Positions 1 to 7,448 are shown, counted from the stretch's first letter. The stretch: 16,728 nt of DNA from Deltaproteobacteria bacterium (GCA_024277485.1 JAJRVA010000194.1:1-16728); one strand, 5' to 3'. Notes: a model not told the origin generated them from the letters alone. Numbers and translations: made by a program.

Positions 1-1
1 A

Positions 2-406
2 CTCCTGAAACAGGCTCCGGACGATATCAGGTGCATGCGTGATCCGACCCGGGGAGGAGTTGCAACCGTTCTTACCGAGATAGCCGATAAATCCAATGTA
101 CAGATTGAAATCAACGAAGAAAGACTGCCGGTCAGACCGGGAGTTGATACGGCATGCGAGTTGCTGGGCCTGGACCCCCTGTACCTGGCCAACGAGGGCA
201 AGTGCCTCATCATTGCGGATAAAAATGCGGCAGGCTCTCTTCTCTCGATAATGCAGAAGATGCCCGAGGGGCGCGATGGAGCTATTATCGGCACCATTAC
301 CGCACCAGCAGGAAAACGCGGTGGGCGGGTTGTTCTGAAGACTACCATCGGCGGTGCCAGGCTTATCAGCCCCCTGAGCGGTGAACCCCTGCCACGTATC
401 TGCTGA
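2..406 (+). CDS. hypE: HypE, hydrogenase maturation (carbamoyl dehydratase), C-terminal part
   Basis: This is the last 134 codons of HypE; the N-terminal part lies off the left edge. HypE uses ATP to dehydrate the carbamoyl group on its own C-terminal cysteine to a thiocyanate, which supplies the cyanide ligands of the [NiFe]-hydrogenase iron. Seen here are the family motif MRDPTRGGVAT (M at 35-37), the GKCLIIAD segment, and the diagnostic C-terminus LPRIC, whose final Cys is the modified residue. The frame is open from base 2 and ends in TGA. It sits just upstream of the hydrogenase operon but is separated from it by a terminator and a new promoter, so it probably closes an accessory operon (hypF/C/D/E) to the left. 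The ending is intact and I see no damage. Confidence 0.95.
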   Translation, partial: LLKQAPDDIRCMRDPTRGGVATVLTEIADKSNVQIEINEERLPVRPGVDTACELLGLDPLYLANEGKCLIIADKNAAGSLLSIMQKMPEGRDGAIIGTITAPAGKRGGRVVLKTTIGGARLISPLSGEPLPRIC

Positions 407-441
407 CCTTTTTATACTCTAAACGCCAGCAGAGACACCAC

Positions 442-460
442 GCTGTGGCACAGCTTTTTT
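442..460 (+). terminator. Rho-independent terminator after hypE
   Basis: A 5-bp GC-rich stem (442-446 with 450-454, three-base loop) is followed at once by six T (455-460). It lies about 35 nt after the hypE stop and before the next promoter, as expected for the end of the hypE transcript. Confidence 0.65.
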
Positions 461-503
461 ACATATACTGAAAAAACACGTCTATCTAAATCTAAAAAAA
501 AGT

Positions 504-533
504 TTGACTTAACACGGCCCGAAATCATAAAAT
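504..533 (+). promoter_or_regulatory. Sigma70-type promoter for the hydrogenase operon
   Basis: The -35 element TTGACT (504-509) and the -10 element TAAAAT (528-533) are 18 nt apart, in an AT-rich tract between the hypE terminator and the hydrogenase genes. Transcription would start near 540, leaving a leader of about 280 nt before the small-subunit ATG. This is a match by eye to the consensus and is not proven. Confidence 0.6.
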
Positions 534-540
534 ACAAAGT

Positions 541-818
541 AAAGAATGACAGCAGGAAGCGTGCTTTCATTCTTTATTTTATTGCAATTATACACCGACC
601 TGTTATCTACCACTTGGTGGTATTGGAATCAGGGCAGGTTACACCTGAAAAAACCGGCCGATGGGGAAATATCCGCCGGGAACATGAGTTTTGTTCGAAA
701 TCAGATAAACGAAAAATTTCAAAAATACTTTATCCGGATGCAGAGTAATGCACCATGCAGGTCTGCAGGGGCATTGGCTGATAACCCTAAATCCTTTTGC
801 AGGAAGAAGGAGGGAAGC
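541..818 (+). promoter_or_regulatory. Long structured leader of the hydrogenase operon
   Basis: This non-coding stretch runs from the predicted promoter to the small-subunit start. It holds three small inverted repeats: 608-613 with 617-622 (perfect 6 bp, loop TTG), 635-639 with 643-647 (perfect 5 bp) and 654-658 with 675-679 (5 bp). It also happens to be open in the small-subunit frame from 546, but that extension reads as unrelated sequence and would bury the Tat signal. I recognise no known riboswitch class in it. Confidence 0.35.
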
Positions 819-1916
819 ATGTCACGTCATGATTTTGGCAAGGAAGTCAATGTAAAGCTCAATCGCAGGACCTTTATAAAAGGATGTACCATGGCGGCGG
901 CAGCCCTTGGGCTGTCTGAAACCATGGTGCCCAGGCTGGTCGAGGCCGCGGCATCAAACCAGAGGCCGCCGGTGGTCTGGCTGCATTTCCAGGAGTGCAC
1001 CGGCTGTACGGAGAGTCTCCTCAGGGGCTCCCACCCGGATATTGCCAGGCTTATCCTGGACATCATCTCCCTGGACTACCATGAAACCGTCATGGCGGCC
1101 GCCGGTCACCAGGCGGAAAAATCCCTCCAGGACACCATCAGCAAGTACCAGGGCAAGTTCATCTGTGTCATCGAAGGCGGCATCCCCACCAAGGACGGCG
1201 GCATCTACTGCAAGATAGCCGACAGGACGGCCATGGATATCCTGGCGGATGTGGCGCCCAAGTCCGCCGCGGTCATCGCCATCGGCTCCTGCGCCTCGTT
1301 CGGTGGTATCCAGGCCGCGGATCCCAACCCCACAGGGGCTGTCGGGGTAACAGACCTGGTCAAGGGAACACCGGTGATCAACGTGCCGGGCTGCCCGCCC
1401 AACCCCATCTGTTTCCTGGGCACGGTCCTCCATTACCTGACCTTCGGTAAACTGCCGAGAACCGACCAGTTGGGACGGCCGCTTTTTGCCTATGGCCGCA
1501 AAACCCATGACCAGTGCGAACGCCGGGCCCATTTTGACGAGGGCCGTTTTGCCGAGCAGTTCGGCGACGAGGGGCACAAGCAGGGGTATTGCCTGTACAA
1601 GGTCGGCTGCAAGGGGCCGGGAACATTTTCCAACTGCCCTGCAGTCCATTTCAATGATGTGGGTGTCTGGCCCGTCGGGGTCGGCCATGGATGCATAGGA
1701 TGCACGGAACCGGAATTCTGGGACACCATGAGCCCGTTCTACGAACGCCTGCCCGGCGTGAACATCCCGGGTGGGGACGGTATTGTCGCTGAAGCAGGTT
1801 CTGCCGGCAAAAAAATACTCGGCATCACCGCGGCAGCGGTCGGAATCCATGCCGCGGTAGGTATCGGCAAACGGATAATCGGCGGCAAGGACAGCAATTC
1901 TGAAGAACAGGAATAA
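819..1916 (+). CDS. hyaA: [NiFe]-hydrogenase small subunit, membrane-bound uptake type
   Basis: This is the electron-transfer subunit of a group 1 uptake hydrogenase, 365 aa, a normal length. The ATG at 819 follows a strong purine-rich ribosome site (around 801-815) and places the twin-arginine motif NRRTFIKG at R16-R17, followed by a hydrophobic stretch, so the folded heterodimer should be exported by Tat. Cluster ligands are complete: proximal [4Fe-4S] C60, C63 (ECTGCTES), C158 and C192; distal H230, C233, C258 and C264; medial [3Fe-4S] C273, C292 and C295. G62 and G163 occupy the positions of the two extra cysteines of O2-tolerant enzymes, so a standard O2-sensitive type is inferred. A hydrophobic helix near the C-terminus (about 332-355) should anchor it to the periplasmic face of the membrane. 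It is the first gene of an operon with large subunit, cytochrome b and maturation genes. Other names in use are hupS, hynA and hydA. Confidence 0.95.
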   Translation: MSRHDFGKEVNVKLNRRTFIKGCTMAAAALGLSETMVPRLVEAAASNQRPPVVWLHFQECTGCTESLLRGSHPDIARLILDIISLDYHETVMAAAGHQAEKSLQDTISKYQGKFICVIEGGIPTKDGGIYCKIADRTAMDILADVAPKSAAVIAIGSCASFGGIQAADPNPTGAVGVTDLVKGTPVINVPGCPPNPICFLGTVLHYLTFGKLPRTDQLGRPLFAYGRKTHDQCERRAHFDEGRFAEQFGDEGHKQGYCLYKVGCKGPGTFSNCPAVHFNDVGVWPVGVGHGCIGCTEPEFWDTMSPFYERLPGVNIPGGDGIVAEAGSAGKKILGITAAAVGIHAAVGIGKRIIGGKDSNSEEQE

Positions 1917-1934
1917 ACCCGAGGGAGGATACTC

Positions 1935-3635
1935 ATGGCACAGCGAATAGTGGTTGATCCTGTAACCAGGATCGAAGGCCACCTGAGAATAGACGCGGAA
2001 GTAGATAACGGCCACATTGCAAAAGCCTGGTCGTCTGGCCAGATGTGGCGTGGAATTGAAATTATTTTACAGGGCCGCGACCCGAGGGATGCCTGGCTTT
2101 TCACCCAGCGTATCTGCGGCGTCTGCACCACCGTCCATGCCCTGGCCTCGGTCAGGTGCGTGGAAAACGCCCTGGGGTTGGAGATACCGATCAATGCCCA
2201 GTATATCCGCAACCTGGTGCAGTCGATCCACGCCCTGCACGATCATATTGTCCATTTTTATGTCCTGTCCGCCCTGGACTGGGTCGATGTGGTGTCAGCG
2301 CTTTCAGCCGACATAGGCAAGACCGTCCAGTTGGCGGAGAGCCTTTCCAACTGGCCCGGCAACAGCGCGGGCCGCTTCAAGGCGGTCCAGGAAAAGGTGC
2401 AGGCCATTGTGGACAGCGGCCAGCTGGGCCCCTTTGCCAATGCCTACTGGGGCCATTCGGCAATGGCCCTGCCGCCGGAAGCAAACCTGATGGCTGTTTC
2501 CCATTACCTTGAGGCCCTGGATTATCAGCAGAAGGCGGACAAGGCCCTGGCCATCATCTCCGGCAAGAACCCGCATATCCAGAACCTGTCCGTTGGTGGT
2601 GTTACCGCCGCCATCAACCCGGACAATGAGAACACCCTCAACATTGAACGCCTCTACTGGGTGAAACAGCTTGTTGAAGAGGTCAAGGGATTTATCCACC
2701 AGGTGTACCTGCCCGACGTCATCGCGATCGCGGCCCTGTACAAGGACTGGCTCCCGTACGGCGCGGGCGTAACCAACTACCTGGCCGTACCCGACATGGT
2801 CCTTGACACCAAGGCAGAGACATTTGACCTGCCCGGCGGCACGATCATGGGCGGCGACCTGAGTACGGTCAAGCCGTTTACAAGCTTTAACGACCCCTAT
2901 TTCAAGGATAACGTGGTCGAGTGCATTGCCCGTTCCTGGTATGACGGCGACTGGACCAGGCACCCGTTTGAAGAGGACACTGTGCCGAAATACACCGACT
3001 TCCAGGATGACGGCAGATATTCCTGGCTCAAGGCCCCGCGGTTCCAGGGCGAGCCCATGCAGGTCGGCCCCCTGGCCCAGGTCATGATCGGCTACGCCCA
3101 GGGACATGAGATGACGAAAAAATACGTCGACTTCGCCCTGTCCCAGATCTCCACCATTGCCGGGGTCAAGGTAGGGCCGGAGGTCCTGCATTCATCCATC
3201 GGCCGCCACGGCGCACGGGCGATCAGATGTGCCATGTTGGCCGACCTGGCCCTGAAGCACTGGGAACTGCTGGTTGACAACATCGGCAGGGGCGACCTGG
3301 AGATTTTCAACAAGCCGACCTTCCCCAAGGGGGAAATACAGGGATTCGGTTTCCATGAAGCTCCCCGGGGAGCGCTGTCGCACTGGATCGTTATCCAGGA
3401 CGGAGTGATCAAGAACTACCAGTGTGTTGTTCCGTCAACCTGGAACGCAGGCCCGCGAGACGACAAGGACAAACCGGGCCCCTATGAGGCGTCCCTGGTG
3501 GGCAACCCCATTGCCGACCCGGAAAAACCTTTAGAGGTCCTGCGGACGATCCATTCCTTTGATCCGTGTATTGCCTGCGCCGTCCACATGCTGGACCCGG
3601 AAGGCAATGAGCTGATCAAGGTCAAGGCTCTGTAG
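1935..3635 (+). CDS. hyaB: [NiFe]-hydrogenase large (catalytic) subunit
   Basis: The catalytic subunit carries the Ni-Fe(CN)2CO site that splits H2. It is 566 aa, the usual size. The ATG lies 18 nt after the small-subunit stop with GAGGGAGG upstream. Nickel-binding motif L1 is RICGVCTTVH (C61, C64, H68) and motif L2 is DPCIACAVH (C545, C548, H551). The N-terminal RIEGH signature holds the conserved Glu (E14). After H551 come 15 residues beginning MLDPEG, the extension normally removed by the HyaD-type protease after nickel insertion. It has no signal of its own and should be carried through Tat bound to the small subunit. All four metal-ligand cysteines are present, so the enzyme should be active. 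Confidence 0.96.
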   Translation: MAQRIVVDPVTRIEGHLRIDAEVDNGHIAKAWSSGQMWRGIEIILQGRDPRDAWLFTQRICGVCTTVHALASVRCVENALGLEIPINAQYIRNLVQSIHALHDHIVHFYVLSALDWVDVVSALSADIGKTVQLAESLSNWPGNSAGRFKAVQEKVQAIVDSGQLGPFANAYWGHSAMALPPEANLMAVSHYLEALDYQQKADKALAIISGKNPHIQNLSVGGVTAAINPDNENTLNIERLYWVKQLVEEVKGFIHQVYLPDVIAIAALYKDWLPYGAGVTNYLAVPDMVLDTKAETFDLPGGTIMGGDLSTVKPFTSFNDPYFKDNVVECIARSWYDGDWTRHPFEEDTVPKYTDFQDDGRYSWLKAPRFQGEPMQVGPLAQVMIGYAQGHEMTKKYVDFALSQISTIAGVKVGPEVLHSSIGRHGARAIRCAMLADLALKHWELLVDNIGRGDLEIFNKPTFPKGEIQGFGFHEAPRGALSHWIVIQDGVIKNYQCVVPSTWNAGPRDDKDKPGPYEASLVGNPIADPEKPLEVLRTIHSFDPCIACAVHMLDPEGNELIKVKAL

Positions 3636-3668
3636 AGCCCCTCCATTAACTGATGTAAGGAGGACACC

Positions 3669-4316
3669 ATGCGCTACGATCGAAAAAATGCCTGGAGCAT
3701 TCTGCTGCGGCTGTTCCACTGGAGTTTTGCCCTGTCCATTGTAACGTTGGCTGTGACGGGATTCTATATCCACTTTCCCTGGACCAACACCTACCTGGAG
3801 GGCGCCAGCTCCTTTCCTGTGGCAACCATGCGGTACATCCATTTTATCGCCGGCTTTGTCTTTATCGGGGCCATTCTTGCCAGGCTCTATCTCCTGCTCT
3901 TCGGCAACCGGCAGGAACGTTTCTGGGACTTCCTGCCGGTGACCCCGAAAAACATTGCCAACATGGCCCATACGGCTAAATTCTACCTGTACATGACCGA
4001 CAAGCACAGACCGAAGCTGGGACATAATGTCCTGGCCGGCATCATCTACATGCTCACCTTCTTCCTGGCCCTGCTTCAGATCCTGGGCGGCCTGTACATG
4101 CTGTATCCCGAACATGCCGGGCTGCAGAAATGGGGCCTTCTCCTTTTAGGCCCCCAGCAGCAGGCACGATTTCTCCATTACCTGATCATGTGGTATTTTC
4201 TTATCTATGCCGCGGTGCATGTCTATATCGTCATCTGGAACGATGTCAAGTCCAAGGAAGGGCTGGTATCGTCCATATTTACCGGCACCAAGTACATTCC
4301 ATCCGACAACGGATAA
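3669..4316 (+). CDS. hyaC: Hydrogenase b-type cytochrome subunit
   Basis: This is a di-heme b cytochrome of the HyaC/HupC family (Ni/Fe-hydrogenase cytochrome b subunit), 215 aa. It anchors the hydrogenase and passes electrons from the small subunit to the quinone pool. Four hydrophobic segments are visible, at about residues 15-35, 52-78, 115-145 and 165-192. Candidate heme-ligand histidines are H17 (RLFHW), H58, H170 and H184, the expected pattern. The start has a near-perfect ribosome site (AAGGAGG) seven bases upstream and lies 33 nt after the large subunit. Its presence marks the hydrogenase as a respiratory uptake enzyme and not one working with a soluble periplasmic cytochrome c. Confidence 0.93.
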   Translation: MRYDRKNAWSILLRLFHWSFALSIVTLAVTGFYIHFPWTNTYLEGASSFPVATMRYIHFIAGFVFIGAILARLYLLLFGNRQERFWDFLPVTPKNIANMAHTAKFYLYMTDKHRPKLGHNVLAGIIYMLTFFLALLQILGGLYMLYPEHAGLQKWGLLLLGPQQQARFLHYLIMWYFLIYAAVHVYIVIWNDVKSKEGLVSSIFTGTKYIPSDNG

Positions 4317-4323
4317 TTTCTAC

Positions 4324-4354
4324 CGGAGGAGCGGGCCTGCTGCCTGCTCCTCCG
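4324..4354 (+). promoter_or_regulatory. Strong hairpin between hyaC and hyaD
   Basis: Bases 4324-4336 pair with 4342-4354 over 13 positions (12 Watson-Crick, one G-U), with a 5-nt loop. The left arm contains GGAGGAG, the only good Shine-Dalgarno-like sequence upstream of hyaD, so the fold would hide it. No T run follows, which argues against a terminator. It may be an mRNA processing or stability point, or a brake on hyaD translation. Confidence 0.6.
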
Positions 4355-4369
4355 ATCCTCGCCATTCTT

Positions 4370-4876
4370 ATGAAAAACAAGAAAACAGGTATCCTGGGCA
4401 TCGGCAATCTCCTGCTTGCAGACGAAGGATTCGGGGTGCATTTTGTCAATTTCCTGACGGAAAACTATGCTGTCCCGGACAATGTTTCCGTCCTCGACGG
4501 CGGGACAGCCGGAATCATGATGGCCCCCTTCATTGAACAACAGGATATCCTCTATGTTGTCGATACCGTGGCGATCCAGGCTGAGCCCGGATCAATCCAC
4601 TGTTTTACGGACGAGGATGTCAGGGCAGGCACCTTTCACTACAAAATGTCACCCCACCAGGTGGGACTGCTTGACATTCTGGAGCTCTGCAAACTGCGGG
4701 GTCATGCCCCGGAACGAACCGAAATGCTGACCGTGGTGCCGGAGGACCTCAGCACCAGGATAGGACTCTCCGCGACCCTTGAACCCCTGGTTCCGGAGAT
4801 AATGAAGATCCTTATCCGCTCACTTGCCGGTTACGACGTTCATATTACCCGCAAAGATACGATCGCCAGTGCATGA
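4370..4876 (+). CDS. hyaD: Hydrogenase maturation protease (HyaD/HybD family)
   Basis: This endopeptidase removes the C-terminal extension of the large subunit once nickel is inserted. It is 168 aa, normal for the family. The sequence opens with the family signature GILGIGNLLLADEGFGVH. The three nickel-sensing ligands known from HybD align with E19, D65 (YVVDTV) and H96 (MSPHQ). The ATG at 4370 is chosen because the signature starts six residues later. An in-frame ATG at 4130 would lie inside the cytochrome gene and add about 80 unrelated residues. No clear ribosome site precedes 4370; the nearest GGAGGAG is some 40 nt upstream and locked in a hairpin. Its 3' end overlaps the hypA start by 8 nt. 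Its substrate should be the large subunit at 1935-3635. Confidence 0.92.
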   Translation: MKNKKTGILGIGNLLLADEGFGVHFVNFLTENYAVPDNVSVLDGGTAGIMMAPFIEQQDILYVVDTVAIQAEPGSIHCFTDEDVRAGTFHYKMSPHQVGLLDILELCKLRGHAPERTEMLTVVPEDLSTRIGLSATLEPLVPEIMKILIRSLAGYDVHITRKDTIASA

Positions 4877-5213
4877 GTTTTCCCTTGCCCAGGGACTTTT
4901 TTCCCAGATTCTCCAGCTTGCCGAAAGCCATGGCGCACACACTATTCTCACTGTCCGGGTTGAAATCGGAAAGATGTCTGGTATTGTGGTAGATTCATTT
5001 TCATTCGGTTTTGAAATCCTTGCCGGGCAGCATGCATGTACTGAAAATGCGGTCTTGGAGATAACGGAAGTCGAGCCGGCGCAAACCTGCCTTGAATGTG
5101 GTGAGACTCTCCCGGATGAACACCTCTCTGACCAATGTCCTGAATGTGGTTCGGTCAAAAGAACTCTGACCGGCGGAGATGATATAATCCTGACCCAGGT
5201 AGAAATGGAGTAA
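4869..5213 (+). CDS. hypA: HypA, hydrogenase nickel incorporation protein
   Basis: HypA is a zinc-structured nickel metallochaperone that works with HypB to load nickel into the large subunit. The start is set at the GTG at 4869, giving MHEFSLAQ: HypA needs His2 next to the amino terminus for nickel binding, and the product is then 114 aa, the usual length. An ATG at 4824 in the same frame would add 15 residues and bury His2, so it is rejected. The zinc site is two CxxC pairs, C74/C77 and C90/C93. The start overlaps the hyaD stop, which suggests translational coupling. The hypB gene follows three bases after the stop. Confidence 0.93.
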   Translation: MHEFSLAQGLFSQILQLAESHGAHTILTVRVEIGKMSGIVVDSFSFGFEILAGQHACTENAVLEITEVEPAQTCLECGETLPDEHLSDQCPECGSVKRTLTGGDDIILTQVEME

Positions 5214-5216
5214 ACA

Positions 5217-5924
5217 ATGTGTGACGCATGCGGCTGCCAGGCACCCGACCCTGCAACAACCTCCCGGACTGTTGACGTTTTCGAAAGCCTGCTTAATGCA
5301 AATAACGAGCAGGCCGAGGAAAACCGGCGCCATTTCAAAAAAATGGGAGCAGTGGCGCTCAACCTTATCAGCAGCCCCGGATCCGGCAAAACAACCCTGC
5401 TTGAACAGACCATCCTCCGTCTCAAAAATGAACTGAAAATCGCGGTCATAGAAGGAGACATTGAAACGGAAAGGGATGCGGCCAGAATAAAGGCCCAGGG
5501 CGCCCCGGCGGTTCAGATCACCACCGGCGGGGCCTGCCACCTTGATGCCCGGCTTGTACACAGGGGGCTGCACCAGCTGCAGCATGAGAATAAAGGAGAA
5601 AAATTTGATATTATTTTTATAGAAAATGTCGGCAACCTGGTCTGCCCGGCCACCTTTGACCTGGGCGAGCATGAACGTATCGTGCTGCTGTCTGTCCCTG
5701 AAGGATCGGACAAACCCGCCAAGTACCCGAAAGTCTTTACCAGCTCCCGGGGATTTCTCATTACCAAGACAGACCTCCTGCCTTACTTTGACTTTTCCGT
5801 GGACGAGGCAAAAGAGGAGGCGCTGAAGCTGAACCAGGGCCTGAAAATTCTGGAGCTTTCGGCAACGACCGGTGACGGGCTTGACAACTGGCTTGCCTAC
5901 CTGCGGCAGCTGACGAAAAAATAA
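5217..5924 (+). CDS. hypB: HypB, hydrogenase nickel incorporation GTPase
   Basis: This SIMIBI-class GTPase delivers nickel to the hydrogenase precursor with HypA. It is 235 aa. Seen are the N-terminal CxxCGC nickel motif (C2, C5, C7), the P-loop SPGSGKTT (about 53-60), the metal ligands C107-H108 (GGACHLD) with C143 (NLVCPATF) at the dimer interface, and the guanine-specificity motif TKTD (about 183-186). There is no poly-histidine stretch between the N-terminal motif and the G domain, so it resembles the E. coli form and not the nickel-storing form of rhizobia. It starts three bases after hypA and is the last gene of the operon. The start ATG immediately precedes the nickel motif, which fixes it. 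Confidence 0.95.
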   Translation: MCDACGCQAPDPATTSRTVDVFESLLNANNEQAEENRRHFKKMGAVALNLISSPGSGKTTLLEQTILRLKNELKIAVIEGDIETERDAARIKAQGAPAVQITTGGACHLDARLVHRGLHQLQHENKGEKFDIIFIENVGNLVCPATFDLGEHERIVLLSVPEGSDKPAKYPKVFTSSRGFLITKTDLLPYFDFSVDEAKEEALKLNQGLKILELSATTGDGLDNWLAYLRQLTKK

Positions 5925-5945
5925 GGCTGATTTCACAGGCACAAC

Positions 5946-5974
5946 TTGAGAAATCCTCTCAACTCCTCTTTTTT
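5946..5974 (+). terminator. Possible weak terminator after hypB
   Basis: A perfect 6-bp inverted repeat (5946-5951 with 5957-5962, 5-nt loop) is followed after a short gap by a T-rich run (5969-5974, then more T at 5980-5987). The stem is AT-rich, so the call is tentative, but the position between the end of the hydrogenase operon and the next promoter fits. Confidence 0.4.
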
Positions 5975-5997
5975 GTTACTTTTTTTTCACATTACAT

Positions 5998-6026
5998 TTG
6001 GAACATTTCCTGCCAGGGTATATACT
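5998..6026 (+). promoter_or_regulatory. Candidate promoter for the yeeE-tusA pair
   Basis: TTGGAA (5998-6003) and TATACT (6021-6026) are exactly 17 nt apart and lie about 33 nt before the transporter ATG. The -10 is a 5/6 match to the consensus and the -35 a 4/6 match. The call is by eye. Confidence 0.45.
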
Positions 6027-6058
6027 TCTGATACAAAGAATATGTACTTCAATTTGTC

Positions 6059-7186
6059 ATGGATACAGGAATATTTTTACTCGTTACCATAAATCTCGTG
6101 CTTGGCCTGGCAGCCGGTGCGATTATGCACAGATCAGACTACTGTGTGGCCGGCATGTTCAGGGACCTGTTTCTGTTCAGGCATACCCTGATGCTCAGGA
6201 CCCTCCTCCTGCTGGTCATTACCAGCATGGTTCTTTTTGAAATTGCCCGCCGTCTCGGACTTCTCTTTCCCTACCCATTCCCAGTGTTGGGATCCCCCTC
6301 TGCTGCAAATATTGCAGGAGGGTTCCTTTTCGGTGTCGGTATGGTCCTGGCTGGAGGATGTGTCGCCGGCACATTATACAAGATGGGCAGCGGCAGCATG
6401 ACAAGTGCCACCGCCTTTGTCGGCCTTATTGTCGGCAGCGGCATGTACGCCGAAATTCATCCCTGGTGGCGGGATATTGCCGGGTTCACCTCTTTCCTGC
6501 AGGGTTCTATCACGCTTCCCCAGGCAATGAACGTGGACCCCGGCCTGATTCTTCTTCCCTGCGTGCTGGTTGCCGCCTTTCTTTTCATCAGGTGGGCCAG
6601 GGAGTCAAAATGGCGAAAATTTTCCGCGGCAGAGGGGTATCTCCAGCCATGGAAAGCAGCCCTTGCTCTCGCTGTCCTTGGGACACTGTCCTGTCTCCTG
6701 GTCGGCATGCCTTTCGGTATCTCAACAGCGTATGCCAAAATGGCAGCATATCTGGAGCTGCTTGTTGCGCCCGCCCATGTGGCGGACACCCCCTTTTACA
6801 ACGCAGTTCCCCTGAATTATACAAATCAGTTTCTCGACCTGCCGCTTGCAGGAGGGGCCGGTCCCACCCCTGATGCCATCTCCTTTATCCAGTTTCCTGT
6901 TATTATCGGCATTGTTATCGGCTCCGCCCTGTCCACGCTCAGTGTCAGAGAATTTAAAATGTACTTTCGTGTTCCGGCCAGGCAGTATATTTCAGCCTTT
7001 ACCGGTGGAATCATACTGGCCCTTGGTTCAAGGATGACGCCTGGATGCAATATCTGGCACCTCTTCGGAGGGCTGCCGATCCTGGCCCTGCAGAGTATTT
7101 TTTTCCTCTCAGCCATTTTCCCGGGAGCATATATAGGGAGCATGGTCCTGAAACACCTGGTGCTTTCTTCAGGACGGATAGGATAA
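6059..7186 (+). CDS. YeeE/YedE-family sulfur-compound transporter (TsuA-like)
   Basis: This is an inner-membrane protein of the YeeE/YedE (sulphur transport) family, 375 aa, with many hydrophobic segments. The founding structure, the thiosulfate transporter TsuA, passes its substrate along three conserved cysteines. Three cysteines in matching contexts are present here: C29 (SDYCVAGMFRD), C101 (LAGGCVAGTLYKMGSG) and C330 (GSRMTPGCNIWHLFGG). The repeat of GG-C-xxG elements in the two halves is typical of the family. The start ATG has no convincing ribosome site; the nearest purine run (AAAGAA, 6036-6040) is rather far. A TusA-like gene starts four bases after the stop, a pairing common in this family. 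Thiosulfate is the likely substrate, but selenium or other reduced sulfur species are possible. Confidence 0.85.
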   Translation: MDTGIFLLVTINLVLGLAAGAIMHRSDYCVAGMFRDLFLFRHTLMLRTLLLLVITSMVLFEIARRLGLLFPYPFPVLGSPSAANIAGGFLFGVGMVLAGGCVAGTLYKMGSGSMTSATAFVGLIVGSGMYAEIHPWWRDIAGFTSFLQGSITLPQAMNVDPGLILLPCVLVAAFLFIRWARESKWRKFSAAEGYLQPWKAALALAVLGTLSCLLVGMPFGISTAYAKMAAYLELLVAPAHVADTPFYNAVPLNYTNQFLDLPLAGGAGPTPDAISFIQFPVIIGIVIGSALSTLSVREFKMYFRVPARQYISAFTGGIILALGSRMTPGCNIWHLFGGLPILALQSIFFLSAIFPGAYIGSMVLKHLVLSSGRIG

Positions 7187-7190
7187 AGTC

Positions 7191-7448
7191 ATGGAAAATT
7201 CGCATCCTGACAACACCTTTGTATACGATATTCGCGGCCAGATCTGCCCGTCATGTCTCCTGTTTACCCTGCGGGAAGTACATAATCACCGGGAGGTTCT
7301 GAGGAACCATGATGGCAGGATCATCATCAAGACGGATAACCGGGATGCGACGGCAACCATTCCCAAGGCGGTTGAGAACATGGGATATGATTGTATTGTT
7401 GAAAAAACAGATGACTACTATACCATTGGAATCATGATTAAAAAATAG
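7191..7448 (+). CDS. TusA-family sulfur carrier-like protein with CPSC motif
   Basis: This is a small soluble protein of 85 aa with the TusA/SirA/YedF fold signature: a beta strand into DIRGQICPSCLLFTLREV, then a central strand (IIIKTDN) and a C-terminal half ending in GIMIKK. TusA proteins carry sulfur on the cysteine of a CPxP motif. Here the motif is C19-P-S-C22, so the second proline is replaced by a cysteine, giving a CxxC pair. It starts four bases after the transporter gene and is probably co-translated, so it may accept sulfur imported by that protein. The ribosome site is modest (AGGATA). The sulfur-carrier role is inferred from family and context. A redox or thiol-relay role through the CxxC is an alternative. 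Confidence 0.82.
   Translation: MENSHPDNTFVYDIRGQICPSCLLFTLREVHNHREVLRNHDGRIIIKTDNRDATATIPKAVENMGYDCIVEKTDDYYTIGIMIKK

Noticed and set aside
447..463. Sigma54-like TGGCAC followed by a T-rich -12 region
   Set aside because: The required GC at -12 is missing and the sequence is part of the hypE terminator hairpin and T run.
546..818. In-frame N-terminal extension of the hydrogenase small subunit by 91 residues
   Set aside because: It would put the twin-arginine motif beyond residue 100, the residues look like translated leader, and a strong ribosome site precedes the ATG at 819.
954..2015. Long minus-strand open frame of 353 codons opposite the hydrogenase small subunit
   Set aside because: It is the antisense shadow of a gene with fully conserved metal-binding motifs, and its own product has no recognisable domain.
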